A stretch of 64,000 bases of DNA from JACVRW01 sp963764665 (GCA_963764665.1 CAVXTL010000011.1:1-64000), one strand, 5' to 3'; positions 7,753-16,088 are shown, counted from the first letter of the stretch. The notes: generated from the letters alone by a model not told the origin. Numbers and translations: made by a program.

Positions 7753-9246
7753 TTGGACTCTCCCGAACATCTCGATGTGCTGATCGTCGGCGCCGGCCTG
7801 TCCGGCATCGGCGCCGCCTGCCAGGTGGAGACCAAGTGCCCCGGCCAGACCTACGCGGTCCTCGAGGCCCGCGAGGACAGCGGCGGCACCTGGGACCTGT
7901 TCCGCTACCCGGGCATTCGCTCGGACTCGGACATGTTCACCCTCGGCTACGCCTTCCGGCCCTGGAAGGAGGCCAAGTCGATCGCCGACGGTCCGTCGAT
8001 CCTCAAGTACGTGCGCGACACCGCCCGCGACTACGGGGTCGAGCGCAAGATCCGCTTCCGGCACAGCGTCGTGCGCGCCGAGTGGTCGAGTGCCGACGCG
8101 CGCTGGACCGTGGAGGTGGACCGTGGCGACGGAGAGTCCGTGACGCTCACCTGCGGATTCCTGTTCATGTGCAGCGGCTACTACCGCTACGACGAGGGCC
8201 ACACGCCACGGTTCGAGGGCAGCGAGCGCTTCGGCGGCCGCATCGTGCACCCTCAGCACTGGCCCGACGACGTGGACTACGCCGGCAAGCGCGTGGTGGT
8301 GATCGGCAGCGGCGCCACGGCGGTCACGCTCATACCCGCGATGGCCGAGAGCGCGGCGCACGTGACGATGCTCCAGCGCTCGCCCAGCTACGTGGCCGCG
8401 CTGCCGGCGGTGGACCCGATCGCGAAGGTCGTTCGGCGAGTGCTGCCCACCAAGGCCGCCTACTCCGTGGTGCGCTGGAAGAACGTCCTGTTCACGATGG
8501 CGTTCTTCCAGCTCTGCCGGCGCCGGCCGGAGCGGATGCGCGCCTTTCTCCGGAAGGGCGTGCAGCGCCGGCTCCCGGCGGGGTACGACATCGACACCCA
8601 CTTCAAGCCCACGTACAACCCGTGGGACCAGCGCATGTGCCTGGTCCCGGACGGCGACCTCTTCGAGGCGCTCGGAAGCGGGAAGGCATCGGTGGTCACC
8701 GACCGGATCAAGACATTCACCGAGAAGGGGCTCCTACTGGAGTCGGGCGAGGAGCTCGAGGCCGATCTGGTGGTCACGGCCACGGGCCTGAACATGAGGC
8801 TGCTGGGCGGCGTGGAGCTCGCGGTGGACGGCCGCGAGGTCGAGCTGGCGAAGACGCTCAGCTACAAGGGCCTGATGCTCACCGGCGTGCCGAACATGGC
8901 CTTCTCGATCGGATACACGAACGCCTCGTGGACGCTCAAGTGCGACCTGACCTGCGACTACGTGTGCAGGCTGCTCAACCACATGGACGAGCGCGGCTAC
9001 GTGAGCTGCGTGCCGGAGTGCAACGACTCCTCGGTGGCGGAGGAGCCGATCATCGACTTCTCGTCCGGATACGTGCTGCGGGCGCTCGATCGGCTTCCCA
9101 AGCAGGGGTCGAAGCGGCCCTGGCGGCTCCATCAGAACTATCCGCTCGACCTTCGCGAGCTGAGGTACGGCCAGATCGAGGACGGCGCGCTCCGGTTCTC
9201 GGCGGCCGTGGCCACGGTGGACGGGCCCGACCGGGTTGCCGCCTGA
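7753..9246 (+). CDS. FAD-dependent monooxygenase, Baeyer-Villiger type
   Basis: A class B flavoprotein monooxygenase of about 497 residues. It has an N-terminal FAD Rossmann motif GAGLSGIG, the Baeyer-Villiger fingerprint FGGRIVHPQHWP, and a second nucleotide motif GSGATAV for NADPH. It should insert oxygen next to a ketone or aldehyde. TTG at 7753 gives the short N-terminus typical of the family (DSPEHLDVLIVGAG). A GTG at 7699 is an alternative that overlaps the previous gene by 35 bases. It ends the catabolic operon; its substrate is unknown. Confidence 0.9.
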   Translation: MDSPEHLDVLIVGAGLSGIGAACQVETKCPGQTYAVLEAREDSGGTWDLFRYPGIRSDSDMFTLGYAFRPWKEAKSIADGPSILKYVRDTARDYGVERKIRFRHSVVRAEWSSADARWTVEVDRGDGESVTLTCGFLFMCSGYYRYDEGHTPRFEGSERFGGRIVHPQHWPDDVDYAGKRVVVIGSGATAVTLIPAMAESAAHVTMLQRSPSYVAALPAVDPIAKVVRRVLPTKAAYSVVRWKNVLFTMAFFQLCRRRPERMRAFLRKGVQRRLPAGYDIDTHFKPTYNPWDQRMCLVPDGDLFEALGSGKASVVTDRIKTFTEKGLLLESGEELEADLVVTATGLNMRLLGGVELAVDGREVELAKTLSYKGLMLTGVPNMAFSIGYTNASWTLKCDLTCDYVCRLLNHMDERGYVSCVPECNDSSVAEEPIIDFSSGYVLRALDRLPKQGSKRPWRLHQNYPLDLRELRYGQIEDGALRFSAAVATVDGPDRVAA

Positions 9247-9595
9247 GGACGAGCTCGACCTGAAGGAGATAGAGCGGGCGCTGCGTGCCCGCCAGGACGA
9301 GCTGCGGGCGCAGATCGCACGGCTGGCCCTGCCGCCGGAGCGCGGCACGGGACTCCAGTTCGGCAAGCGGATCGGCGACGGCACGGCCGAGGCCGTGAGC
9401 CGGCTCACCGACGTGGGCGTGGGTGGCAACCTCGAGCTGCGCGAGGCGCGCGTGTCCAGGGCGCTGGAGAAGCTCGAGCAGGGCGCCTACGGCGACTGCG
9501 AGGGGTGCGGGAAGCCGATCCCGGTCGCGCGCCTGAGGGCCGCGCCCGAGAGCGTGCAGTGCATCGAGTGCGCGCGCAAGGCGCGTCTGGTTTAG
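9236..9595 (+). CDS. TraR/DksA-type zinc finger protein
   Basis: A 119-residue protein with a helical N-terminal half (a likely coiled coil, residues 5-35) and a C-terminal C4 zinc finger: CEGCGK and, 18 residues on, CIECAR. This is the DksA/TraR/YocK layout. DksA relatives bind RNA polymerase through the secondary channel, but the coiled coil here is short, so direct transcription control is uncertain. TTG at 9236 overlaps the upstream stop by 11 bases. Confidence 0.88.
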   Translation: MPPEDELDLKEIERALRARQDELRAQIARLALPPERGTGLQFGKRIGDGTAEAVSRLTDVGVGGNLELREARVSRALEKLEQGAYGDCEGCGKPIPVARLRAAPESVQCIECARKARLV

Positions 9596-9605
9596 TCCCG
9601 GCCAT

Positions 9606-10445
9606 ATGGCCGACCTCGCGGGAAAGACCCTGTTCATCTCCGGCGCCAGCCGCGGCATAGGCCTGGCGATAGCGCTGCGGGCCGCCCGCGACGGGGCCAA
9701 CGTGGCCCTCATCGCCAAGACGGCGGAGCCGCATCCCAAGCTCGAGGGCACCGTCTACACCGCGGCGGAGCAGATCGAGGAGGCCGGCGGAGCGGCGCTG
9801 CCGATCGTGGGGGACATCCGGCACGAGGACCAGGTGGAGGCGGCGGTGGCTCAGGCGGTGGAGCGCTTCGGCGGCATCGACGTGTGCGTGAACAACGCGT
9901 CGGCGATAGCCCTGGCCGGCACGGAGGACCTCGAGATGAAGCGCTACGACCTGATGCAGGACATCAACACCCGCGGCACCTTCGTGGTCAGCAAGATGTG
10001 CATGCCCCATCTGCGCAAGGCCGAGAACCCGCACATCCTCACCCTGTCGCCCCCGCTCGGGATCGAGCCGCGCTGGCTGGCGCCCCACGTGGGCTATACG
10101 GTGGCCAAGTACGGCATGACCCTGTGCGCGCTCGGCTTCGCGACCGAGCTGCGCGAGGCCGGGGTGGCCTCGAACGCACTCTGGCCGCGCACGATCATCG
10201 CCACGGCAGCGGTCCAGAACCTGCTGGGCGGCGACGAGGCCATGGCCCGCGCGCGCAAGCCCGAGCTGTACGCGGATGCCGCGTACGCGGTGATCACACG
10301 GCCGAGCCGCGAGTGCACCGGCAACACGTATCTGTGCGAGGACGTGCTGGTCGAGGAGGGCGTGACCGACTTCAGCCCGTACATGTACGTCGAGGGCGGC
10401 GAGCCGATCGTGGACCTGTTCGTGGACAGCGTGGACCCGGCCTAG
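9606..10445 (+). CDS. short-chain dehydrogenase/reductase, HSDL2-like
   Basis: A 279-residue NAD(P)-dependent SDR. The cofactor motif SGASRGIG is at residues 11-18, CVNNAS at about 96, and the catalytic pair in YTVAK at about 165. The insertion after the first strand (TAEPHPKLEGTVYTAA) is characteristic of the HSDL2-like branch, often linked to fatty acid metabolism. It converges on the VOC gene with a 4-base overlap of stops. Confidence 0.92.
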   Translation: MADLAGKTLFISGASRGIGLAIALRAARDGANVALIAKTAEPHPKLEGTVYTAAEQIEEAGGAALPIVGDIRHEDQVEAAVAQAVERFGGIDVCVNNASAIALAGTEDLEMKRYDLMQDINTRGTFVVSKMCMPHLRKAENPHILTLSPPLGIEPRWLAPHVGYTVAKYGMTLCALGFATELREAGVASNALWPRTIIATAAVQNLLGGDEAMARARKPELYADAAYAVITRPSRECTGNTYLCEDVLVEEGVTDFSPYMYVEGGEPIVDLFVDSVDPA

Positions 10446-10900
10446 CTCAGGGTCACGGTAGTCCACTCGGCGCGCTCGAGCACATCGGCGTCGACCGTTC
10501 CCGGCCGCCTGAGCATCACCTCGTGCGCCGCTCCGTCCGGGTCGAAGTACCCCATGATCCAGAGGCTCTTCATGTCACGGACGTCGCCGTCGGCCGCGCC
10601 CTCCGCCTCGATTCGGCGGCGCAGCTCCCTGAAGGCCTTCTCTGACGGCGCCAGCAGCGCGAAGTGGTCGAGCCGGCCACGGCTGAACATCGGGGAGGGC
10701 GGTGGCGGGGGCGGTCCCTCCAGCAGCTGGAATGGATGCAGGACGGTGGTCGGCCCCACGACGAGGAACGCGTGCCGGACGCCGTCCTCCGTCATGTCGA
10801 GCGTCACCTCGGCGTCGAAGACCCGCCCGTAGAAGGCGAGCAGGCGATCCATGTCCTCGGTGAGGAAGGTGACGTGATGGACACCGTCGACAAGCTGCAC
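10442..10900 (-). CDS. VOC (glyoxalase/dioxygenase) superfamily protein
   Basis: A 152-residue vicinal-oxygen-chelate protein. The start reads VDGVHHVTFLTEDMDRLLAFY, the normal first beta-alpha-beta unit with an N-terminal metal His. The second unit begins at RLDHFALL. The metal ligands expected of a lyase or dioxygenase seem present, but the substrate cannot be told. GTG start. It lies 43 bases downstream of the large secreted protein gene on the same strand and may share its transcript. Confidence 0.85.
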   Translation of the reverse strand: MQLVDGVHHVTFLTEDMDRLLAFYGRVFDAEVTLDMTEDGVRHAFLVVGPTTVLHPFQLLEGPPPPPPSPMFSRGRLDHFALLAPSEKAFRELRRRIEAEGAADGDVRDMKSLWIMGYFDPDGAAHEVMLRRPGTVDADVLERAEWTTVTLS

Positions 10901-10943
10901 GGAGACGTGTTCTAGCCGATGGCCGGCGGCTTGGCAACGAGGT

Positions 10944-12698
10944 TCAGCAGAGGCCGCGAACGCGCCGCGTGACGGTCACGAGGCGCCCGCCGCGCAGCCT
11001 GGCCCCGACCTTGACCAGACCGCGCCGGCGCCCGCCCAGGCGCTTCTTCGTGACGGCCAGCCTGAAGGGCCTCGAGCGGTCCGCGGCCAGTCGCTTCGAG
11101 CGGAAGGACAGGCCGGCACGCACCACACGGTCGAGGCCTGTACCCGCGAGCGTGAGCACGGCCGCGCGCCGCGCGCAGCCGCGAGTGCGGCGGTAGCGCA
11201 GACGCAGCGAGAGCTTGACGGCCTTGGGCTTGCCGGCGACGGGCGGTTCGATCACGGGCGGGACGACGACCGGGGGCTTGCCACCGGTCGGAGGCGCCAC
11301 CGGCGCGGGGTCGACGTTCGTGGTCAGCCGCGCGGTGACCTGCTGGCGGCGCAGCGCGCCGTTGGCGGTGCCCGGTGCGTCGAAGAACAGCGTTCGCGTG
11401 GACGTCAGGCGGTCGGCCGGGGCGCTTCCGTTCGCAGGCTCGTCGGTCGAGTTGATCGAGCCGTTCAGGTAGGGGCCGCTGGCCCCGTAGAAGCCGCCGT
11501 CGCCCTGGCATGGGGCCTGGCCGGCGGGCGGGCTCGCCAGGTCGCGGTAGAACGAGGTGAACTTGCTCGCCGCCACCGTGGTGCTCCAGGTGTGGATGCT
11601 CGTGAGCGCGCCCTGCGCGCCGTCCACGCTCTCCCAGGTGAGGGGGCCGGCCGCCACCGAGTCGGCCACGCCGTCGATCGTCACGCCGGCCGGGTTGTTG
11701 TTGTTGCGGTAGGTCATTCCGGTGGCCGCCGCGCTGTAGTCGAGGAAGCTCATCACCGCCGGGATCCCGTGCACCCTGAGGAAGGTGGTGTCCTCCTCGC
11801 GGCCGTCGTAGAAGATCTGCTGGTGCTCGGTCATCGGCCCGCTGTTCGCGCCCAGGAAGGCGCGGATGCCGCGGACGGGACCGCTGCGGTTGGTCAGGAA
11901 CGCGCCCTCGCCCCGCGCGAAGGTCAGGCGACTGCGCCCGCAGTAGTCGGGAATGAACTGGTTCTCGTTGCGGTCGAGGATGTCCGCCTCGGTGGCCGGC
12001 CCGCGAAGGATCTTCAGCTCGGTCTCCTGCCAGCGGTCGGTGAAGCGACGCGTGTAGCTGGGCGTGACCACGGTCGAGGTCTCGGGGTTGAGACCGGTCG
12101 CGTGGTCGTAGGTCGAGAGGTAGGCGCCCGAGGTCAGGTTGAAGCTGTAGGTCACGTACTGCTCGCCCGCGCCCGGGTCGAGCGAGCCGGTCTGGCGGAA
12201 GAGGTAGACGTACCCGGTGGCGCCGTCGAGCGGGTCCGTCACGACGATCTCCTCGCGTGAGCCGGCGACCACGCCGGCCGGGTCGGCGGCGTCGCCCGCC
12301 TCGGCGCCGGCGTCCCGGGCCATGAAGGCGATCTCGTCGTCGCCGTCGAGGGTCGGGTCCGTGTCGGCGCCCACCCGCGTACCCGGGTCGGCGTAGCGCA
12401 GCTTCGCGGGCGTGGAGAAGGGCGTGTAGCAAGGGTCGCTGCAGGCAGGGAACGGAGTCGGGTACGCCACCCGCAGGTTCACCAGCTTGCGCTCGTCGAC
12501 CTGGACCGGGATCTGGTCCCAGCTCCCGGACCACGCGAAGGCGAGGACCTTCTCCGGCGCGGCGCCGCCCAGCGACGGCACGCCCGCGCCGGTGATCACC
12601 ACCGGATCGTCAGGCCGCGTGAGCGGGGCGGCGAGCGCAGGTGGAGCCAGCAGCGCGAGCGCCGCCAGCGCGAGCACGGCGATCCCTGAGCGTCCCAT
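10944..12698 (-). CDS. large secreted protein of unknown function
   Basis: A 584-residue protein that I do not recognise. It has a clear Sec signal peptide (hydrophobic run IAVLALAALALLAPPALA, cleavage near ALA-AP at about 23). The mature part has several Asp-rich loops, for example DTDPTLDGDDEIAF (about 119-132), which could bind calcium. A Pro-rich linker (VDPAPVAPPTGGKPPVVVPP, about 465-485) leads to a basic, Arg/Lys-rich beta C-terminal domain ending in Cys. The layout suggests an extracellular or wall-associated protein with a separate C-terminal binding domain. That is inference only. Confidence 0.85.
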   Translation of the reverse strand: MGRSGIAVLALAALALLAPPALAAPLTRPDDPVVITGAGVPSLGGAAPEKVLAFAWSGSWDQIPVQVDERKLVNLRVAYPTPFPACSDPCYTPFSTPAKLRYADPGTRVGADTDPTLDGDDEIAFMARDAGAEAGDAADPAGVVAGSREEIVVTDPLDGATGYVYLFRQTGSLDPGAGEQYVTYSFNLTSGAYLSTYDHATGLNPETSTVVTPSYTRRFTDRWQETELKILRGPATEADILDRNENQFIPDYCGRSRLTFARGEGAFLTNRSGPVRGIRAFLGANSGPMTEHQQIFYDGREEDTTFLRVHGIPAVMSFLDYSAAATGMTYRNNNNPAGVTIDGVADSVAAGPLTWESVDGAQGALTSIHTWSTTVAASKFTSFYRDLASPPAGQAPCQGDGGFYGASGPYLNGSINSTDEPANGSAPADRLTSTRTLFFDAPGTANGALRRQQVTARLTTNVDPAPVAPPTGGKPPVVVPPVIEPPVAGKPKAVKLSLRLRYRRTRGCARRAAVLTLAGTGLDRVVRAGLSFRSKRLAADRSRPFRLAVTKKRLGGRRRGLVKVGARLRGGRLVTVTRRVRGLC

Positions 12699-12740
12699 CC
12701 TCAGTACACCTTCGGGATCCGCCGCTCGGCACTTGAGGCG

Positions 12741-13202
12741 TCAGGCGGCGCTGGTGGCTGCGCCAGGCCCGGCTTCCGCCAGCACGTCGGCCGGACCGAG
12801 CTCGGCGCCGCAGCGCGAGCAGTGGAGCCGCTCGTCGAGCTCCCCGCCGCAGTCGCGGTGGCGGATCAGCACCGGGGGTCCGTCGGGCGCCAGGTAGCGG
12901 TCGCCCCAGGTCTTCAGGGACATCATCGCCGGCCACAGCTCCACGCCCTGACGGGTGAGGCGGTACTCGTGGCGGGGCGGGTGCTCCTGGTAGGGCTCCT
13001 TGGCCAGGATCCCCACCTCCACGAGCCGGTTGAGCCTGTCCGTGAGCACGTTCCGCGCGCAGCCGAGCCGGCGCTGGTAGTCGTCGAAGCGGCGCGTGCC
13101 GAGGAACGCCTCGCGGATCACGAGCATCGTCCAGCGGTCGCCCACGAGCTCGAGCGCGCGGGCGATCGAGCAGGCCTGGCCTTCGTAGGTCCGTGGCAGC
13201 AC
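12741..13202 (-). CDS. HxlR-family transcriptional regulator with C-terminal cysteine cluster
   Basis: A winged-helix HxlR regulator of 153 residues from GTG 13202. The core CSIARALELVGDRWTMLVIREAF...RLGCARNVLTDRLNRLVEVGIL is typical. An extra C-terminal tail holds CGGELDERLHCSRC, a likely zinc ribbon. A second HxlR in this window (61.5 kb) has the same tail. It is divergent from an MFS exporter, and two palindromes lie between them, so it probably represses the exporter and itself. A TTG at 13238 would extend the protein across an operator and is less likely. Confidence 0.93.
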   Translation of the reverse strand: MLPRTYEGQACSIARALELVGDRWTMLVIREAFLGTRRFDDYQRRLGCARNVLTDRLNRLVEVGILAKEPYQEHPPRHEYRLTRQGVELWPAMMSLKTWGDRYLAPDGPPVLIRHRDCGGELDERLHCSRCGAELGPADVLAEAGPGAATSAA

Positions 13203-13223
13203 GAGGCGGATTGTAGGGGGGTC

Positions 13224-13240
13224 AGTTGTGTGATGCAACG
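13224..13240. promoter_or_regulatory. putative HxlR operator 1
   Basis: AGTTG-N7-CAACG is a near-perfect dyad (TTG-N7-CAA core) just upstream of the HxlR start. Its centre is 32 bases from that of operator 2, about three helical turns. The same TTG-N7-CAA geometry occurs before the second HxlR gene at 61.47 kb. The symmetry is seen directly; binding is inferred. Confidence 0.6.
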
Positions 13241-13255
13241 CACAGTCGGTGAGTT

Positions 13256-13272
13256 AGTTGCGTGAAACAACT
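13256..13272. promoter_or_regulatory. putative HxlR operator 2
   Basis: AGTTG-CGTGAAA-CAACT is a perfect 5-base inverted repeat ending 7 bases before the likely ATG of the MFS exporter. A repressor bound here would block its translation start region or promoter. It matches operator 1 in both half-sites except the last base. Confidence 0.6.
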
Positions 13273-13279
13273 GGCCGTG

Positions 13280-14689
13280 ATGGAACGCAAGTGGAAGGTG
13301 CTCGCGGTCGCCGGGGTCGCCGTGTTCATGGGCTTCCTCGACGTGACGATCGTCAACGTGGCCTTCCCGGACCTCGAGCGCGACTTCGCGGACGCCTCGC
13401 GCGCCGAGCTCTCCTGGGTCCTCAACGCCTACAACATCCTCTTCGCCGCGCTGCTGGTGCCGGCCGGCCGGGTGGCGGACATCGTCGGTCGCCGGCGCAT
13501 GTTCCTCGTGGGGATCGGCGTGTTCCTCGTGGCCTCGGCGCTCTGTGGGGTGGCCGGCTCGGTGGAGTTCCTAGTGGCCGCGCGCATGCTCCAGGCCGTC
13601 GGCGGGGCGATTCTCGTGCCCACCTCGCTCGGACTGCTGCTGCCGGAGTTCCCGGCGCACCAGCGCGCCACCGCCACCGCCATCTGGACCGCCACCGGCG
13701 CCGTGGCGGCCGCGCTCGGGCCTTCGCTCGGCGGCGTGCTCGTGGACTGGGGCGGCTGGCGCTGGGCCTTCTTCGTGAACATCCCGATCGGCATCGCGGC
13801 GCTCGTGCCGGCCCGGCGGCTGCTCCGCGAGATCCGCGAGCCCGAGGGCGCGCGGCTGCCCGACGCCCTCGGAACGCTGATGCTCGGCGCCGGCGTTGGG
13901 CTCGTGGCGCTCGGCATCGTCGAGGGCCCGGACTGGGGCTGGGGCAGCACGCGCGTGCTCGGAGCACTCGGCACGGGTCTGGCGCTACTGCCGCTCGTGG
14001 TCTGGCGCTCGGCGCGCCATCCCTCGCCGGTGATCGAGCTCGCCCTCTTCCGCGTGCGCTCCTTCGCGGTGGCCAACGCCGGCATGTTCACGTTCTCCGC
14101 CGCGTTCTACGCCCTCCTGCTCGCCAACATCCTCTTCAGCACCGAGGTCTGGGGCTGGACGATTCTCGAGGCCGGCGTGGCGGTCACGCCGGCGCCGGCC
14201 ATGGCCGCCCTCACCGCCCCGGTGGCGGGCCTGCTCGCGGACCGCTTCGGCCAGCGGGTCGTGGCGGTGCCCGGAGCGCTGCTGTTCGCCGCGGGCTGCC
14301 TGTTCCTCGCCGGGTCGATGGACGCGACGCCGGACTACGTGAGCGAGTTGCTCCCCGGGCAGCTGCTCACCGGCAGCGGCGTGGGCTTCAGCTTCGCCGC
14401 CTGGGGGAGCGCCGCGGTGGCCGGGCTGCCGCCCGCGCGCTTCGCCACCGGCAGCGCGGTGCTGGCCTGCCTGCGTCAGGTGGGGGCGGTGCTCGGGATA
14501 GCCGTGCTGGTGGCCGTGCTGGACGGCGCCTCGCCGGCCGATCCCGCCGGCGCCTTCCACGAGGCATGGCGTCTGATGGCCGCCACGGCCGGGGTCACGG
14601 CACTGCTGGGAGTGGCGCTCGGGCGGGTGCGGCCGCTCGCCGCGGCCGGGTCCGTGCCCGCGCCGGCAGTACTGGGCAGGGCCGCATGA
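13280..14689 (+). CDS. MFS drug/solute exporter, DHA2 (EmrB/QacA) family
   Basis: An integral membrane proton antiporter of about 469 residues with some 14 predicted helices. The first helix carries the DHA2 signature FLDVTIVNVAFP. The motif A region reads GRVADIVGRRRMFL, and motif C-like glycine-rich helix 5 is GAVAAALGPSLGG. It likely exports a toxic compound. ATG 13280 is preferred over GTG 13262, which lies inside operator 2. The next gene (thioesterase) overlaps by ATGA, so both are probably induced together when the HxlR repressor lets go. Confidence 0.93.
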   Translation: MERKWKVLAVAGVAVFMGFLDVTIVNVAFPDLERDFADASRAELSWVLNAYNILFAALLVPAGRVADIVGRRRMFLVGIGVFLVASALCGVAGSVEFLVAARMLQAVGGAILVPTSLGLLLPEFPAHQRATATAIWTATGAVAAALGPSLGGVLVDWGGWRWAFFVNIPIGIAALVPARRLLREIREPEGARLPDALGTLMLGAGVGLVALGIVEGPDWGWGSTRVLGALGTGLALLPLVVWRSARHPSPVIELALFRVRSFAVANAGMFTFSAAFYALLLANILFSTEVWGWTILEAGVAVTPAPAMAALTAPVAGLLADRFGQRVVAVPGALLFAAGCLFLAGSMDATPDYVSELLPGQLLTGSGVGFSFAAWGSAAVAGLPPARFATGSAVLACLRQVGAVLGIAVLVAVLDGASPADPAGAFHEAWRLMAATAGVTALLGVALGRVRPLAAAGSVPAPAVLGRAA

Positions 14690-15183
14690 GCCGCTCGCGC
14701 ACGATCACGTGGGACGACCCGCTCGAGACCTTCCAGGCGGCCGCGGGGATGTCCGGGCTCGAGTACCTGCGCGCGATCGGCGAAGGCCGTCTGCCGGGTG
14801 CCCCGATCGCTCAGCTCATGGGGTTCGACGGGCTCGAGGCCGAGGAGGGGCGGGTGGTCTTCGGGGCGCTCCCCGGCGAGTACCACTACAACCCGATCGG
14901 AGTGGTGCACGGCGGCCTGGCGCTGACGCTGCTCGACTCGGCGATGGGCTGCGCCGTGCACTCGACGCTTCCGCCCGGAGCCGGATACACGACGCTCGAG
15001 GTGAAGGTGAACTTCGCGCGGCCGATCACGCGCGACACCGGCCGCATCGTGTGCGAGGGGACCGTCATCCATCCGGGGCGCACCGTCGCGACCGCCGAGG
15101 GACGGGTGATCGCCGAGGACACGGGCAAGCTGCTCGCCCATGGCACCACCACCTGCCTGATCGTGGCGCCGAACGGCCGCTAG
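14686..15183 (+). CDS. PaaI-type hotdog thioesterase
   Basis: A 165-residue hotdog-fold thioesterase. YNPIGVVHGGLALTLLDSAMG holds the HGG motif of the PaaI/YbaW-like family, and the catalytic acid is the Asp of LLDSAMG. VKVNFARPIT starts the last strand set. It should hydrolyse acyl- or aryl-CoA esters. It is translationally coupled to the MFS exporter (ATGA overlap), an unusual pairing that suggests detoxification of an acid or its CoA ester. Confidence 0.9.
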   Translation: MSRSRTITWDDPLETFQAAAGMSGLEYLRAIGEGRLPGAPIAQLMGFDGLEAEEGRVVFGALPGEYHYNPIGVVHGGLALTLLDSAMGCAVHSTLPPGAGYTTLEVKVNFARPITRDTGRIVCEGTVIHPGRTVATAEGRVIAEDTGKLLAHGTTTCLIVAPNGR

Positions 15184-15608
15184 GACGCGAGTTCGGCGTC
15201 GAGCGCGCTGCGCAGCTCCTCGGGCAGGCGGATGGCCTCCTGGGCGGCGTAGTCGAAGCCCACGAGCCAGCCGTACCCCTCGGCCGCCAACCGCTCGCCC
15301 ACGTGCATCTCGAAGTTCATGCGGAACGCCGAGCGGCGCACCTCGGCGATCCTGCAGCGCACCTCGACCTCGTCGTCGAACTGCACCGGGGAGCGGTAGT
15401 TGATGTGCCCCTCGGCGAAGATCAGGCCGTACGAGCCGCGCTCGGGGTTCGCGGGGCTGTGGTCGGGCGAGAGCTCGGACAGGTACGCGATCCGCGCGCT
15501 CTCGAAGTAGCGCAGGTAGACGACGTTGTTGAGGTGGCGCATCGCGTCGAGGTCGCCGAAGCGGACGCGTTCGCGGTGGATGAAGGGCTCGGGCACGAGG
15601 TCCGCCAT
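15180..15608 (-). CDS. 4HBT/FadM-like acyl-CoA thioesterase
   Basis: A 142-residue hotdog thioesterase of the 4-hydroxybenzoyl-CoA thioesterase group. RFGDLDAMRHLNNVVYLRYFE carries the catalytic Asp (about residue 19) and the conserved HxNN. This ATG leaves the normal short lead before the first strand. It converges on the PaaI-type gene with a 4-base stop overlap, so two unrelated hotdog subfamilies sit tail to tail. Confidence 0.9.
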   Translation of the reverse strand: MADLVPEPFIHRERVRFGDLDAMRHLNNVVYLRYFESARIAYLSELSPDHSPANPERGSYGLIFAEGHINYRSPVQFDDEVEVRCRIAEVRRSAFRMNFEMHVGERLAAEGYGWLVGFDYAAQEAIRLPEELRSALDAELAS

Positions 15609-15665
15609 GCTCGCGGATCCGGCCGCGACGGCGCGGTCACGGCGGCGAGCGCGATACTGGCCGCG

Positions 15666-16064
15666 ATGTTCTCCGAGAACGTCGAGGTGGTCCGGCGCCT
15701 GCTGGCCGCTTTCAACAGCGGCGACTTCGTGGCACTGGACCAGCTGCATGCCAGGGCCGAGCTCCAGGACGAGCCGCGCATCCCGGGCGCCGGCTGGAAC
15801 TACGGCCACGACGGCGCGGTGCACTGGGCCCGCAAGCTTCGCCAGTCGTTCGGCGAGCTATCGTTCTACATCGACGACCCGACGGAGGCCGGCGGCTCGG
15901 TGGTCACCCGCTGGCGAGCGGAGGGGGAGGGCAAGCGCAGCGGTGCCAGGGTCGCCATGGGTGGCTACTGCGTGTTCGACCTGGCGGGCGGCAAGGTGCG
16001 TCGCGTGGAGTTCTTCGAGAGCAGGCGCACTGCGATCGAGGCTGCGCTGGAGAGGCCGCGGTGA
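15666..16064 (+). CDS. SnoaL-like (NTF2-fold) protein
   Basis: A 132-residue cone-shaped NTF2-like protein. ENVEVVRRLLAAFNSGDFVALDQLHARAELQDEP is the standard first helix pair of SnoaL-like polyketide cyclase relatives. The end KVRRVEFFESRRTAIEAA also fits. Such proteins bind or isomerise small ligands; no catalytic residue can be assigned. It lies just upstream of the P450 gene, but a possible operator separates them. Confidence 0.85.
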   Translation: MFSENVEVVRRLLAAFNSGDFVALDQLHARAELQDEPRIPGAGWNYGHDGAVHWARKLRQSFGELSFYIDDPTEAGGSVVTRWRAEGEGKRSGARVAMGGYCVFDLAGGKVRRVEFFESRRTAIEAALERPR

Positions 16065-16068
16065 GCGT

Positions 16069-16088
16069 TGTGTGCGGATGGTCACACA
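16069..16088. promoter_or_regulatory. inverted repeat upstream of P450 gene
   Basis: TGTGTG-N8-CACACA is a perfect 6-base dyad starting 5 bases after the SnoaL-like stop and ending 49 bases before the P450 start. It is well placed for a TetR or GntR-type regulator of the P450. No regulator gene is adjacent. Confidence 0.4.

Noticed and set aside
10912..12534. 540-codon minus-strand frame overlapping the secreted protein
   Set aside because: It is an Arg/Pro/Gly-rich shadow frame. The overlapping frame has a proper signal peptide and balanced composition.
12741..13238. HxlR start at TTG 13238
   Set aside because: It would place an operator palindrome inside the gene and add residues not typical of the family. 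GTG 13202 gives the usual N-terminus.
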